Below the pieces are notes generated by a model. It did no database searches and was not told where the DNA came from. It was given only the letters and a program-made list of their open reading frames with translations. From Sinotaia quadrata (lineage: Eukaryota > Mollusca > Gastropoda > Architaenioglossa > Viviparidae), in contig CM054181.1 in assembly GCA_028829895.1 (NCBI GenBank), positions 13,421,001 through 13,485,000 on the forward strand: a stretch of 64,000 bases of DNA, written 5' to 3'. Shown piece after piece: positions 34,599 to 46,089 of this stretch. A program made the position numbers and the translations under genes. Within the stretch, counting starts at the first letter, position 1; each line of letters begins with the position of its first letter.

Positions 34599-37500
34599 GT
34601 AACTTTTATTAAGTAATACCATGCATTGTGTTTATTTGTATTTCTTGTGGTATTTTAAAATAAGTTATTTATTTACATATCTAACAGCTTATATTTTGAT
34701 ACTCAATAATTAAATGTAACGTTTCAGCATTAGCCAACGACAGTGCTAATCTACTAATTGTAGTACACACACTACACACACAGTAGTAATTTTGTTATTA
34801 ACTTAATCAATGTGTAACCACAGACACAATTCATAACTCCCTTTTAAATATTATTTCTACCATTATCCTTTTAAAATAATCTTCTGAAATGTTAAATAGA
34901 AACTGATTGTTGGACTGGTAAACAATAGCTGGCTGTAACTTGTGTAAGTGTAGCACATGCATTTGTTCCACAATTGTTGTTGATGCTGAGCAGTGATACT
35001 AGAGAAAAGCCTGGATTGGGTGGGTGAGCCGTGGATGGTTGTCCAGTGAACAGGTTGGCTGCATGCACGCATTTAACTTGTCCACAAGATAATCTTGTTT
35101 GGTCCCTTCCTAATGACACATCCCAGTATATCTACCAAAAAATGAATAGCCTAATCTACCAGAACTCAGAATAGGCCTATTCTTCTAATGAATCTAAACT
35201 ATATGGAGTATAGTTATTTGAGATAATATTAAATGGAAAGAAAAGAGTTCATCTAACAGTGAAACAACCATTCTCTCTCCCCTCCCCCAGCACTTGAAAT
35301 TTCATTTTTTTTTTTTATGGATCACAGAGCTGTAATTCTACTAATTGTAATTTTTACTACTACTAGCAAGAAAAGTAAATTTTAGTATGATTAGTTTTCT
35401 GTAGAATGTGCACATTTTATACTTGAAATCTGTGGATAACAAATGGCTATTTGTTAATGCTTTTAACCATGTATATAGAACAACTGAATGGTCAAAGTTT
35501 TCATTTAATAAGAAAGTAAGAAGTTTTAAATGGACAGTTGATGTTTGTATAAGTTTTAGGGGAAAATTGAAAGTATGACAGAATGTGATTTAGATGTTTA
35601 CCTACCAATCACTAATTTTTGCTAACAACCTCTGTAGCATTTCAGTATAAAGTATTTTCCCCCTGTTAGCTTTACAGTGTTTTTTCTGGTTATTTTTATT
35701 GATATTTATACTTATTTATTTATGTTCTCCTTAGAATATCCACAATGAAGATTTTATAAAAAAAATAAAGGAAGGAACAGATTAATATAAGCTAGGTTCT
35801 GTTTTCTTTTTCATCAGGTATTGCCAAAAGTGAAGTGGAACAAGATCTGAAAGGAAAAGGTTTAACGCCAAAGAAAAGTCAGGTAAAAAGACCAGCACCT
35901 GCGGACACGGACAGTCTTGATGGAAGCCAGCAATCATCTGAAGATGAAACTGAATCACAACAGAAAAAAAGCAAAACAGGAGGCAAAAAGAAAAAGAAGA
36001 AGCATTTACGGGTAAAACTTTAAAAAAAATTCTAATAGTGATATGACCTATAATGTGTTCCCATTGACAGATAAAATTTAGTTTAATTTGTATGACACTC
36101 AATTTTTATCAAAAAATGTTTCTTTTTTAAAGTGCATATTTTTATTATCTTGAATAAAACTATTTAATAAAATGATTGTAATTTTAAAAGTCTTTAAAGT
36201 TTATTTTGTAAATTCTTTTTAATGTATATATATAGTTTATTCATTTAACTTCAGAGTTATAAGTATTGCTAAGTATGTTTTTTAATTTGTTTTCCTTGTT
36301 AAGCAGCTGAAATTATAAATAGATTTAAATAGCTATCTATGCTAAGCATACTAAAGAACTTTAAAAGTATTATAAAATTATTTAAATTTCATAAATAAAT
36401 ATATAATACAAAGTTTTCTTACCTTTCCTAGATCTTGAATGATGATTCTCACAAAGTTTGCTCACAGTGTTGAATTTTCGGTGGTAAATAAAACCTTACA
36501 CCCCAAATAATAAATTTTATAAAGTCTAAGTGATTTATGAGTGTTTCTATGGTATTTTGGATAAATATCAAGGGTGCTGCCTCATAAGAGGTCTCATCCA
36601 TAAAAATTAGAGATACAGAGCATCAAGCTAGCAACCACCAATTACTGTTACTCAAAGGCTACAGCGCCAGAGATTTGTCTGATGAAAGCTTCAAATTGTG
36701 CCAAAACAGATCTCAAAATTGATACCTATGCTAAACATAACAAAGAATTTTTAAACTATTATTTTAAAATTAAAAATTCAAAATTAAATATGTAATAAAA
36801 AGTTCCTTTACCTGTTGATGAAACTGATGATTTTTTTTTCCAGAAACAAGCAAGGTGAAAAAAATCATTACACTGTTATAAAACAATGTTCACAAGAATT
36901 CTTTTTAGAAAAGCAATTACAAGTCCAATTGTAAATTAAAGTCTGTCACATGTCCAGTTTCTGAAATAAAATGAATGATATCTACGTTTGTCTTTAACCA
37001 GAATCTTTAAATATATATATTTTATGGACACCTGTTATGTAGCTTTCCCCTATTGCCAAATCATGTATGGCAGAACTAATGACAAACAGGAGCAAATATA
37101 GCAAAGTGTACTTTAGGTAATGTCACACAGTTTCTTTTCCCCATAAATAGTGATGGTCCAATTGTTTGGTGATGTAATGTTAGTGACCACAAAGTTATGG
37201 CTTGCCACAGCAACAAAGAACTTGAGATATATATTTGGGACAGGCAGAAATATTCTAAATTTTCTCATGTCACAGAATCATGGAGTACACTGCATGCTTG
37301 TGCTGCCATTGGACAAACTTATGTCAAAGATAAGATCTAGGGACTAGCAATCTCATGCAAGCAGTATTTCACTGCTGTAGTTTTGTACCACTTATGATCA
37401 TTAAATTTCCTTGTTTAGCAAGAGCATTGTGTTGTATCTCATTACACTCATGAATTTATATATATTCTACTGCAAATAAACTCTTTTCTTGCACTCAGTG

Positions 37501-40500
37501 GCTGTATGCTTACAACTGATTTAAAACAGGTGAGAGGTTCTGTTTAGAATTAGATTTTTAGTTTTACTATTAATTCATGATGGTACTGTTTTATGTTTTC
37601 ACTTGATTATTTCAAATGTTATTACTTTCAGTTTTTTAGAATTAAAGATTAAAAAATAAATTCTGTACATTGGCATTTCTGTGTAATTTCAGAGAAAAAT
37701 CACTGATGAAAATAAAGAAACCCTTGAAAAATATGGAACTGCAGATGACATTCTTTCTCTGTTGACTACTGCAGAAGACAAAAATGCTCAGTCCTTAGAT
37801 ACAGGTAGTAATTTATATACTCAGGCACAGGCTATAAATTAACTTCATACATATGTAATGTAGTAAAGTCACTTTTACATGTAGGCAGCAATCTCATTCA
37901 GGCACTAACAGTAAACTAACTCCATAGTGAGTAAGAATAGTTAAACTCAGTTTTACATATGATTAGCATACTCAGGCAGAAACAGTAAATGCAAGATCAG
38001 TTTTTATGTACAGACAGTAAACTAATTCCATAGTAAAAATAGTTAAGAATAGTTTACATTTGAGTAGCAGGCTCAAGCACAGATAGTATAATAACTCCAT
38101 AGTCAGTGTAATAAAATTCAGTTTTACATAAGAATAACAGCATAAGTCTTCAGACACAAATACTAACAGTAAACTAACTCCATAGCCATTATAGTAAACT
38201 ATTTGTACATTTAAACTAGGGTTCATATGGAGTTTTGAAAATCTGGAAAAAGAATTGGAAAATGCTTTGATCTTTTTTAAAGATTCCCCCCCACACACAC
38301 ACCAATTCCTTGAAAAATTTAGGAATGCAGAAAGAACTAGGATAGTTTGTACTATTCATTTGTGTTTAAAGATTGATTGTTACTGTAATATCAAACTGGT
38401 GTTGTAGCAATAACCATTGTGAATTCTTTTCAATTTCAAAAAGTTCAGAACAATTCTGGAAGAGGTCAGGGTGTGTGTGTCTGTGTGTGTGTTCTCATAA
38501 AATATAACAATCCTGTAAAACTGCTTGTAGATTAGAAGCACCCAGCCTTCAGTCACAGCTAGACAACTCATTCCATAGTCAGTAGTAAAGCTTAATTTTA
38601 TTTTAGATAGTAAGCAGGCACAAACAGTTATTCCAAAATTAGTACAATCAAGTCTAGGGTTATGAATAAATTCCATTCTTAAGGACGTTTTTAACCCAAT
38701 ATGATACTTACTTTGGAATTTTGCATAAATGTTCATCTCCGTTAATAAATATCAGAAAAATAATGTCTTATAGCTTTTATTTTACCGAAAAAGCCTCAAG
38801 TTAAATAATAATGACACTGTGGTAAAATACAGTAAACTGCAAAGCATAAACTATTCAAATTATGTACTAGACAAGAGCACAAGTTGTGAGAGATTCCAAC
38901 ACCTCAGCACCAGTTACAACTAGAATGTCTCCTATTTTTCTGCATCTGAACTATTTCACTTGTTACACATACATGTAATTGAAATTTAATTTGAAATTTA
39001 AAAAATTTAAATTAATGGTCTTATGGACTTGTTCATTTTGGCGACTTGCTGTAAGTCGAGACAGCAGTAACCTAAGATCCAACTTTATAGTAAATCTCAG
39101 TTTTACATTTATGCTGCAAGTTTGCTGTATACATGGACAACACACTGATTCCTTTGCTAGTGTAGTCACATTGAGTTTAGTAAGCACAGTCTTCAGGAAC
39201 AGATGATAAATGGATATGAGCCAGTGTATTGTTAGCACATCTTAAAATTATTTAACTGTACTAATGCATTTAAATCTTCTGGTTTCACCATATCTTCCAA
39301 AGAAGTAAATCTTTGATCGTGGTAGGTTTTCTTTTTTTATTAATTGTTCTTTAAAAAAAAAATAGTGTATGAACTGAAGTAAAGACATCTTTCAAGAAAT
39401 GATTGACTATATATATGAGTGTTTGGTCTGTTTGTATTTTATGTTTTGAAGCTGTTCCAAAATAAACCTTGATTATTGTACATTTTCTCAGAAACAGATT
39501 TTTTTCATCCTAATCCAAGACTGGAAGCTGTGAAATATCTGAGCCAGGTGTTGCCTAAATGGGGAAAGCTATTGAAGACAAGCAAATTGACTCCAGGAGC
39601 TCCTATGTTGTTTGTGCTAACGAGCTCAGCAGTTAGGGCGGTGCAGCTGAGAAGGTGCAGAGGATAAAGTCTAGTTCATTACTTTCATAAAGTGGCTTGA
39701 GATACTAAAATTTATTCTTTAGTGTTTTTTTGCAGTAGTCAGTTGAATGTGGTTGATCAGGAGCAAAAAAAAAAAAAAAATATTACTGAAGCCATATATT
39801 AAGTTGAGCGTAAACGTTATCGAGGGTTCTTAATTTTATTTTTATTTTATTCTTAATAATTTAAAATTGTCTTTTAAAGTCATTAAAATTTTGTATTGAA
39901 TTTATTTTACAGATACTAAAAGTGTATGGCTGTGTTTTAATTTTATTATATGTTTTTATAAATGGATTTATTTTACTTTATATAATGCTTATTTGAAGAC
40001 ATTTGCTTAAATAGTTATTATCAATTTTTCAGAGAACTCAAACCCTTTCTAGGAAAAGATTGCAAAGTGGCAAAATTATTTGCAAAGCACATGAAGGTGA
40101 TTATAACATCTGTTTATAATTAATAGTCTGAATCTTGACAAATAAAGGTGGTCTATATTTAATTGACTGTCCCTTCCAAATGAGGGTGACCTGTATGTAT
40201 TTAAGCTTTTAGATTTTGTTGCTAAAAAATTATGTTTTTAATTGACAGTTTATACCTTGTCAAATGAAAATGATGTGTGTCCAGTCTTATCCCTTGAAAT
40301 AATTCATTTCTGATTAGATCTTCTTACTTGAAGTGATTTGTCTGGGTCATTTGTCACATCATAGTGATTCATGTTTAGTTTCTGATACGTTTGCACATGG
40401 AAGCGATCTCTTGTCTGGGCTTGTAATGAGAATGTAATCTGTAGTTTGTTGTCTGGGCTTTTCATAGAAATGTGATCTGTAACAAGTTTGTCTGGGCTTT

Positions 40501-42220
40501 TCATGAGAATGTAATCTGTAGTTTTTTGTCTGGGCTTATCACGGGAATGTGATCTGTTTGTAGTTAGTTGTCTGGGCTTAACATGGGGATGTAATCTGTT
40601 TGTAGTTAATTGGCCGGGCTTATCATGGGAATGTGCTCTGTAGTCAGTTGTCATAGCTTGTCATGGGAACGTGATCTGTTTGTAGTTAGTTACAGAAATG
40701 TGATCTGTTTGTATTTAGTTGTCTGAGTTTGTCATAGGAATATAATCTGTTTCTATTTAGTTGTCTGGTTTTGCCTCATGAAAATGATCTCTTTTCAATT
40801 GTCTACGTCTGGCAGATACACCACCCTCACAAATTTATGCCACCACTAGAATGAAATATGCATTCAGAAGATCAATCTATTTTTTTATTTACTGTTTAAT
40901 GTACTACATAGCTCTTGAAAGTGTTTGAAATTTGTGTAAATTTTTAAAGCCACGAATGTAAAATTTAGAAAAATTTGTAGTTTTTTTTTAGAAAACTCTT
41001 TAATTTTATATCAGGAATTTATTATTTATGTTTCTGTCAAATAAAACTTTACAGCAAAGTTTTCACAAATCTAAAAGGACGTTTATTTTTTTTTTGTTTT
41101 TAATTGTACCTTTAATAAGGGAAATAGTGCAATAGTGCAATATATAAAGAGTGCTGTCCCTTTTAATTAACTATACAGACCTAACTCTATTTATAGTCTG
41201 ATTGAAATAGGGAAAAATAAGTTCATGCTGGATGACCATGGTATAATTTTAACGATTTAAAATTGTTTTGAGATTAAGTTTACCACATAAATCAGTGAGA
41301 TTAAATTTGACAGCTCTTTTTTTTTTTTTTTTACATGTTTGCCTTTTTTTAAAAAGTCAGTATAGTCAATTTTATGTTTTCTTAATCTAATTTTTATTTT
41401 ATATCCATTAATTTGCAAAATGTTGAAATGAAGTAAAGCTTATCCTTTTCATTTCTTTCAGCTTGAAGAACAGAAGAAATTCTTAAAAAAGCATGTGTGT
41501 CATGTTGGCATTGGCACCCCAAACAGGGTTCATGCTTTGCTAAAAACTGGTACGAAAGAATGGATATTTTATAAAATAATTTCCTAGTGCAAATAAAGTG
41601 TGTTATCACAAATAAATTTTCTTTCATCTTTTCTGCTTATAGTTCTGCTCGAAATGCAAATATTTCTGTAAAAATGTTGTAAGGGATATGTGGTAATTTT
41701 CTGCTAATTTCTAATGAGTTTAACTGTCACACATCTGCAAAATAAATGCAGACTACAACATTATCTTTACAGTTAGTACTTGTTATCATCCCTAATACCA
41801 GCACTTCATGACAGAAAATAACTGCATGATACTTTTTATAAAACAAGCTTTGGTTGTCATGAAAAATGTACGAACACTTTAAAAGAAACTTGATGACAAT
41901 ACAAATTAATGTTGGCATTGCTCTTAGGTGCTTATTAAAAAGTACATATGAAAAGCAAATTGATTCACTAGTTATCAGAAGAAGAATATTTTTCCAAACT
42001 TTTATTCTGAATCTAAAAGGAAAAAATTCTTTGCTGTGTTGTTGCAGGCTGTTTGAGGCTCGATTCTCTGCAAGCTGTAGTGTTAGACTGGAACTGGAGG
42101 GATTCAAAATTAAAACGACTTCTTGACATCCCAGATGTTAAACAAGATTTGATACAGCTGTTCAAAGAGTACCTAGTCATGAACATAAAAAATTCTTATT
42201 GCAAGATTGCAATTTTGTAA
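34556..42220 (+). CDS. CMSS1: CMSS1 (Cms1 ribosomal small subunit homolog), whole coding region, seven exons
   Basis: Coding exons are 34556-34598, 35818-36011, 37693-37804, 39492-39654, 40033-40096, 41462-41549 and 42048-42220. All introns are GT-AG and phases agree. The 837 nt encode 278 aa, almost exactly the size of the human protein. Cms1/CMSS1 is a nucleolar protein tied to small ribosomal subunit processing. Visible marks are the N-terminal MADDLEDEWWEE, an acidic/Ser-rich then Lys-rich linker with a K-run at 71-76 that could act as a nuclear signal, LTSSAVRAVQL near 159-169, KLFAKHMK near 185-192, VGIGTPNR at 207-214 and VLDWNWRD at 233-240 followed by KLKRLLDIPDV. GTPNR and DWNWRD sit where DEAD-box proteins have TPGR and DEAD, so the domain looks like a degenerate helicase core. 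No upstream in-frame alternative start is needed. Confidence 0.96.
34860..35810. other. CMSS1 intron 1 (34599-35817), no gene seen
   Basis: AT-rich intron. ORFs on the minus strand at 34863-35119 overlap in two frames, lack domains and are considered chance. Confidence 0.5.
35818..36011 (+). CDS. CMSS1: CMSS1 coding exon 2 (charged linker)
   Basis: Residues 16-79 are low-complexity: an acidic and Ser/Gln-rich segment followed by GGKKKKKKHLR. Acceptor TTCATCAG; donor GTAAAA ends the exon in phase 0. This segment is likely disordered and may provide nuclear or nucleolar targeting. Confidence 0.93.
36020..37690. other. CMSS1 intron 2 (36012-37692), no gene seen
   Basis: AT-rich. A motif (tttaaaattataaatag / ctatctatgctaagcatac) appears in two diverged copies near 36300-36400 and 36720-36790. 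No gene was recognised. Confidence 0.5.
37693..37804 (+). CDS. CMSS1: CMSS1 coding exon 3
   Basis: Encodes RKITDENKETLEKYGTADDI and the following helix-like segment to SLDT, plus the first base of Glu. Acceptor AATTTCAG, donor GTAGTA. Confidence 0.93.
37840..39240. repeat. Long, strongly decayed tandem repeat in CMSS1 intron 3
   Basis: Variants of acagtaaactaactccatag with agttttacatatgagtagca recur near 37850, 37910, 37980, 38050, 38110, 38170, 38580 and 39070. Spacing is irregular at roughly 60-75 bp, with unrelated insertions. This suggests an ancient minisatellite. Confidence 0.65.
39492..39654 (+). CDS. CMSS1: CMSS1 coding exon 4
   Basis: Encodes TDFFHPNPRLEAVKYLSQ, then VLPKWGKLLK and the beta-strand-like MLFVLTSSAVRAVQLRR. 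The SSAVRA block is equivalent in place to the PTREL motif of DEAD-box helicases. Acceptor TTCTCAG, donor GTGCAG. Confidence 0.95.
40033..40096 (+). CDS. CMSS1: CMSS1 coding exon 5
   Basis: Encodes ELKPFLGKDCKVAKLFAKHM plus K. KLFAKH is conserved in the family. Acceptor TTTTTCAG; donor GTGATT in phase 0. Confidence 0.95.
40270..40800. repeat. About 42-46-bp minisatellite in CMSS1 intron 5, about 11 copies
   Basis: Units such as gttgtctgggcttatcatgg followed by gaatgtgatctgtttgtagt repeat with length variation. A 116-codon minus-strand ORF here is a by-product of the repeat. Confidence 0.9.
40810..41455. other. CMSS1 intron 5 remainder, no gene seen
   Basis: Very AT-rich with poly-T tracts near 41085 and 41318-41332. 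No feature was recognised. Confidence 0.5.
41462..41549 (+). CDS. CMSS1: CMSS1 coding exon 6
   Basis: Encodes LEEQKKFLKKHVCHVGIGTP, then NRVHALLKT and the first base of Gly. GTPNR parallels the TPGR motif of DEAD-box proteins. Acceptor TTTCTTTCAG, donor GTACGA. Confidence 0.96.
42048..42220 (+). CDS. CMSS1: CMSS1 coding exon 7 (last)
   Basis: Encodes CLRLDSLQAVVLDWNWRDSK, then LKRLLDIPDVKQD and a helical tail ending in KIAIL, with stop TAA at 42218-42220. The DWNWRD and DIP blocks are diagnostic. Acceptor TTGTTGCAG. Confidence 0.97.
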
Positions 42221-42341
42221 TGCAGTCTTTGACATAACCTGTAAAATGTGTAGTTTGTATATGTAAAATTTGTAGTTAAAGTTTTTTATATGAGAGTGAA
42301 GGTGTATTTGTATCTTGTGAGAGAGAGGGGTGGTGGTCTTT

Positions 42342-42366
42342 ATTAAAATTGTATTGTGTTATTAAA
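42342..42366 (+). terminator. Candidate CMSS1 polyadenylation signals
   Basis: ATTAAA occurs at 42342-42347 and again at 42361-42366, about 120-145 nt after the stop. The downstream sequence is T-rich. They are the first plausible signals, but the cleavage site is not proven. Confidence 0.45.
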
Positions 42367-42369
42367 AAA

Positions 42370-43620
42370 TCATAAATTATTTTGTTTTTTAATTTTTTTC
42401 ATGTAAAAGACCATAATTTTAGTCTCTAATAGTAGTTACTTTGTGCACGTGTTATGTGCGTTTGTGTAAAAAATGGTTTTGATAAATTCCATTTTCATAG
42501 AAGCAAATGACTTTTATGAGGGATGCTTATTTAAAGATTATTTATAAATCGTATGTTCTTTGCTTCTGTTTTAGAACGTGAAGAAGAAAATCATAATTTC
42601 ATAACTATAAAATAATGATAATATTGCAAACTACTTTTTATAGTTTTAAAGATGCCTAGTTTCCATCAAAGATCAAACTTTTATGACAGTATATGCATTG
42701 AAATTTTCAGTCACCTGTGTTTGAATACAGCTAAGATTTCTGATAATATCAATATATTTTGAATGGATTGATTAACATTGCAAATAATTTACATATTCAT
42801 GTACATAATTATAAAGTGTCATTTGCATTTAAAGTTTCACATAGCTTGTGTATGTTTTAACCTCGTGCCTGTCAGGTTAATTTGCCACTCAGCAATAGTT
42901 GAATGGGCAAGCTTACTAAAAAATGAAAAGCAGCTTTAATTATGAATGGATTTTGAAATGTAAATTGTTACATCTTATCTCCTTTTCAGAAACATGGCTA
43001 GAGTTGAGTTTGTTCTTCATATGTATTTTATGTTCCTTGCATTTCTTAACTGGCTCATGTTTCTTTATGTCGAAAAGTCTTTCCTGGCTCAGAAATGCTA
43101 GCACCTCTGCTGTTTGTTTATTGCTGAAGACATCATTATCATTTGGTTTGACTGAACACTTGTTTAGAAAACTGATTGAAGGCACTTTTTTGAGAAATAT
43201 TATATGAAAAATTGTTAGTGTTTTGCCATTGTGTACTATCTCTATTTTCTTCACCTGGAAGAAAATGTCCACTAAGGTTTGTGGTAACACAGCTGAAAGC
43301 TATAATCATTGTTGAGGACTTTGTCTTGACATGAACTAAAAGTTGCTATGAAACAAGAAATATGTGGAGTAATGTAACAGAGAACATCACATGCACACTG
43401 AGTTTCTGTTATATTTATGTGTGAAATTAAATGGAATTGAGGGAGTCTGGTTGTCTTGAGTTTGACTACCCTGTCACAGAACCATTTCACTTCTGAACTT
43501 GGCCACCTTTTGAGTTGACATCCATTTTGATAGCAAACTGGATGCCAAAGGATGTGTGGGTGGATTAGTCTGCTCTCTTTGTGTAGACCGCTTTTGTCAT
43601 CATGACATATAAACCTTTCA
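42370..43620. other. Intergenic sequence, no gene seen
   Basis: AT-rich. A minus-strand ORF of 116 codons at 42940-43290 has no recognisable domain and no convincing splice partners. Confidence 0.5.
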
Positions 43621-43621
43621 T

Positions 43622-43832
43622 CATGTGAACCTGAGGTTATGCACCACTGGTCATCATTTGAGCCAAAGGTTATGCACCACTGGCCATCATATGAACCCAA
43701 AGTTATGCATCACTGGTCTTGTAAACCTGAGGTTATGCACCACTGGTCATCATGTGAACCTGAGATTACGCATCATGGTCATCATGTAAACCCGAGGTTA
43801 TGCAACACTGGTCATCATGCAGAGTTTGTGAA
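43622..43832. repeat. About 33-bp minisatellite, 6 copies
   Basis: Unit gttatgcaccactggtcatc followed by atgtgaacctgag, with small length variants. It causes ORFs on both strands. Confidence 0.92.
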
Positions 43833-43839
43833 ACCTGCA

Positions 43840-44455
43840 GTGATGTGTAAATTTTACATGAACATTTATATTGATTTTATTTGATAGAATCAGCTGCTAT
43901 CATGTCTGCCTCTATGAGTATGAGTCTTCTTCTTCCAAGGTCTTCTTTGACTAATAGAGGAACTTTTAAATTATTTAAAGATAGATAAAAATGAGTCAGC
44001 TGAAACTGTTTCAAGATTTGATTTTTCTTATGATTGTTTATATAATTTTCTTGTTTGCACACACCTAGACAGTTAAAATGGGTTGTTATTAATATAACTT
44101 TATTTAGCTTGGGTACAGGAAAACCTCTTAGTGTTTAAATATTTATATTAGAATTTGTGTGTGAGAACAGTCCCACCATGACCATACCCACATTATCTAG
44201 CTGCCCAGCTGGGGTGGGGATATTTGTGATAGCATTTTTTTTCCTAGGAAAAATGGTGGGGGTGCTCTGTGTGATCCTCTAAAAATCTTGTGTAGAGTGG
44301 TGGGATTTCAGTAAAGTGGCAATGCAAAATAAAACCAGTATATTTAACTAAGCTTTTGAAAATCTTGGCTACTTTTAACCTTATACGATGCAACACAGTG
44401 GGCAAGGAAAGTCATTGGTATAAAAGTAAAGATAATCTATCACTATTATTTTCTC
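43840..44455. other. Intergenic sequence, no gene seen
   Basis: AT-rich with a GT/G-rich patch near 44200-44300. No gene was recognised. Confidence 0.5.
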
Positions 44456-44585
44456 TTTAGCGCGAGGCGTCGGGCTAAACGAGCACCAACTGCCCCTGTG
44501 ACAGAAATTATGCCTCCGAAATCTCTTGATTGCGATTCCGCCCGGCGCCAAAGACACCGAGTGCCATTTAGACAAAGGCCCTTTT
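44456..44585. other. GC- and CpG-rich island with an imperfect inverted repeat
   Basis: About 125 bp is sharply GC-richer than its surroundings. It contains ggctaaacgagcaccaactg, and the reverse complement of the right part gives ctaaatggcactcggtgtc, an imperfect inverted pair about 90 bp apart. It could be a transposon fragment or an exon relic; an open plus-strand frame runs through it. No family was recognised. Confidence 0.4.
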
Positions 44586-45134
44586 ATATTTAAAATGGAA
44601 TTTTCAGTTCTTGTTCAGAAAGCGTCATCACAATTTAAGGGTATTTTTTAGTATAATTTTGATAATGTTTTACTTTAAAATGATTTCATAGATCCTTAGT
44701 TGATTAATACAAGAATTAATACTTTAATTGATTAGTACTATAACATTTTTTAAAAAGAGGAATTGCTTGTTAAAAACAATTTAAAAATAACTTTTTTTTT
44801 GTAAAGCTGTTATACGAATGATCTATGAGTTATTTCCCTTTAATAATGCTACCTTTTCTAATATCGGCAGCCGAATTTTATGAAATAAGTCGTGCGTCTT
44901 TTCTACCATTACTTTTAATTCAATTTTTACTGGTTGCCAATTCAATTTAATTTTGCACAAAATGAATTAATTATTACTTGAAAAGAACAAAAAGTAATAA
45001 CTGAAGATATCTAGTGCCAAGGTAGGTCAGCTTGCTGCGCTATGTGAAAATGTAATAACGTAAATCGTTTATTGATATGATTTCAAGGCGTTTAAATTAT
45101 TCGTGATTGTGACGACATATATGTATAATGCATA

Positions 45135-45300
45135 ATGTCTGTGAATAACCCAAAATGTGCAAGACCTTGGCTTGAAAATGTATCAGTAACGTTCTCATCC
45201 ATTAATGGGAAGGACAACTTCGCCCTTTTAGTTGTGTTTGAAAGGGATTCTGAAGGAGTTGTGCACCTTTCATTTCCGGTCGGGCGAATTCAGTCAGCAT
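45135..45300 (+). other. Candidate orphan coding exon
   Basis: The plus-strand frame from ATG 45135 reads MSVNNPKCARPWLENVSVTF, then SSINGKDNFALLVVFERDSE and continues to GRIQSAW at a GGGTAAAT donor-like site. The amino-acid mix is protein-like and the region carries more CpG than its flanks. No partner exon or family was recognised, so this may be chance or a pseudogene. Confidence 0.25.
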
Positions 45301-45491
45301 GGGTAAATCATCGTTTGATGTGACGCGATTATTCACAGAGCACCATAGCTCATGTTTTACATCGTCACATCAAAGAACAATTATAGAAAGAAATATATAT
45401 ATATATAATGCACTTTCAATTTATAGTCTAATTATTTTGTTGTCTATTACGTGTGTGTGTGGTAATAGAAAGTCCCTTCTAATCTCCAGGA

Positions 45492-45652
45492 CAGCCTTTC
45501 TCAACCTTTCTACCCTGGAGGAACTCTTGAAATAATTTACCGGTCTCAGGGAATCACTGAATAAAAATTATTAAATCAACGATAAAAATAACATTTTTTA
45601 AAATCATGATCTCTCGGGGAACCCCTAAGGACTTCTCGCTTGAGAAACCCTG
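45492..45652. mobile_element. hAT-type MITE, about 161 bp
   Basis: The left end CAGCCTTTCTCAACCTTTCT and the reverse complement of the right end, CAGGGTTTCTCAAGCG, form hAT-like terminal inverted repeats. The left half is clearly related to the minus-strand copy at 61261-61411 (shared ctggaggaactcttgaaat-type block). Flanking 8-mers CTCCAGGA and CTCGTTAA agree only partly, so no clean target duplication remains. Confidence 0.75.
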
Positions 45653-45659
45653 CTCGTTA

Positions 45660-46085
45660 AAGTCATACGGAACACATAAGCGTGCATTGATTTCTTCAGG
45701 CATTGTGGTTTTGTTTATCAAACAAAATATAATTATATTTTTATATAATCTACGATCACTCACACAGTCGTTTAGCATTATTGAAATAGTATATTAAATC
45801 AAGATGGTGATTTTTAAATTATTAACTGAACAAGGCACAAAACTTTATTTATTTATTTTACAAAATTTATTTATTTTTGACAACCGAGTGTGATCTTGGT
45901 TATTAGTTAAAATGGGTGCAAGATTTGCGTGATGTAACAATGATCACGTCTGCATTATAATCTCATGTTTACACTTGCACAACAAATGAAAAATCTTTCT
46001 TTAAAAATAAATAAATGTTTGCCTACTTTACCCCTTGAGTTTTAATTCAGTCCCAGCCGGAATACACTAAACCGTAAACCAGAGT
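45660..46085. other. Intergenic AT-rich sequence, no gene seen
   Basis: AT-rich with several tttattta motifs near 45846-45880. No gene was recognised. Confidence 0.5.
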
Positions 46086-46089
46086 AGTA

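Noticed and set aside
40304..40654. Minus-strand 116-codon His/Lys/Thr-rich ORF
   Set aside because: Translation of the minisatellite in CMSS1 intron 5.
42940..43290. Minus-strand 116-codon ORF downstream of CMSS1
   Set aside because: No recognisable motif, no matching splice partners, and composition like other chance ORFs in this AT-rich DNA.
43272..43700. Minus-strand 142-codon ORF, the longest in the window
   Set aside because: Its first part is the 33-bp minisatellite (repeated GSHDDQWCIT-like units) and the rest has no domain or splice support.
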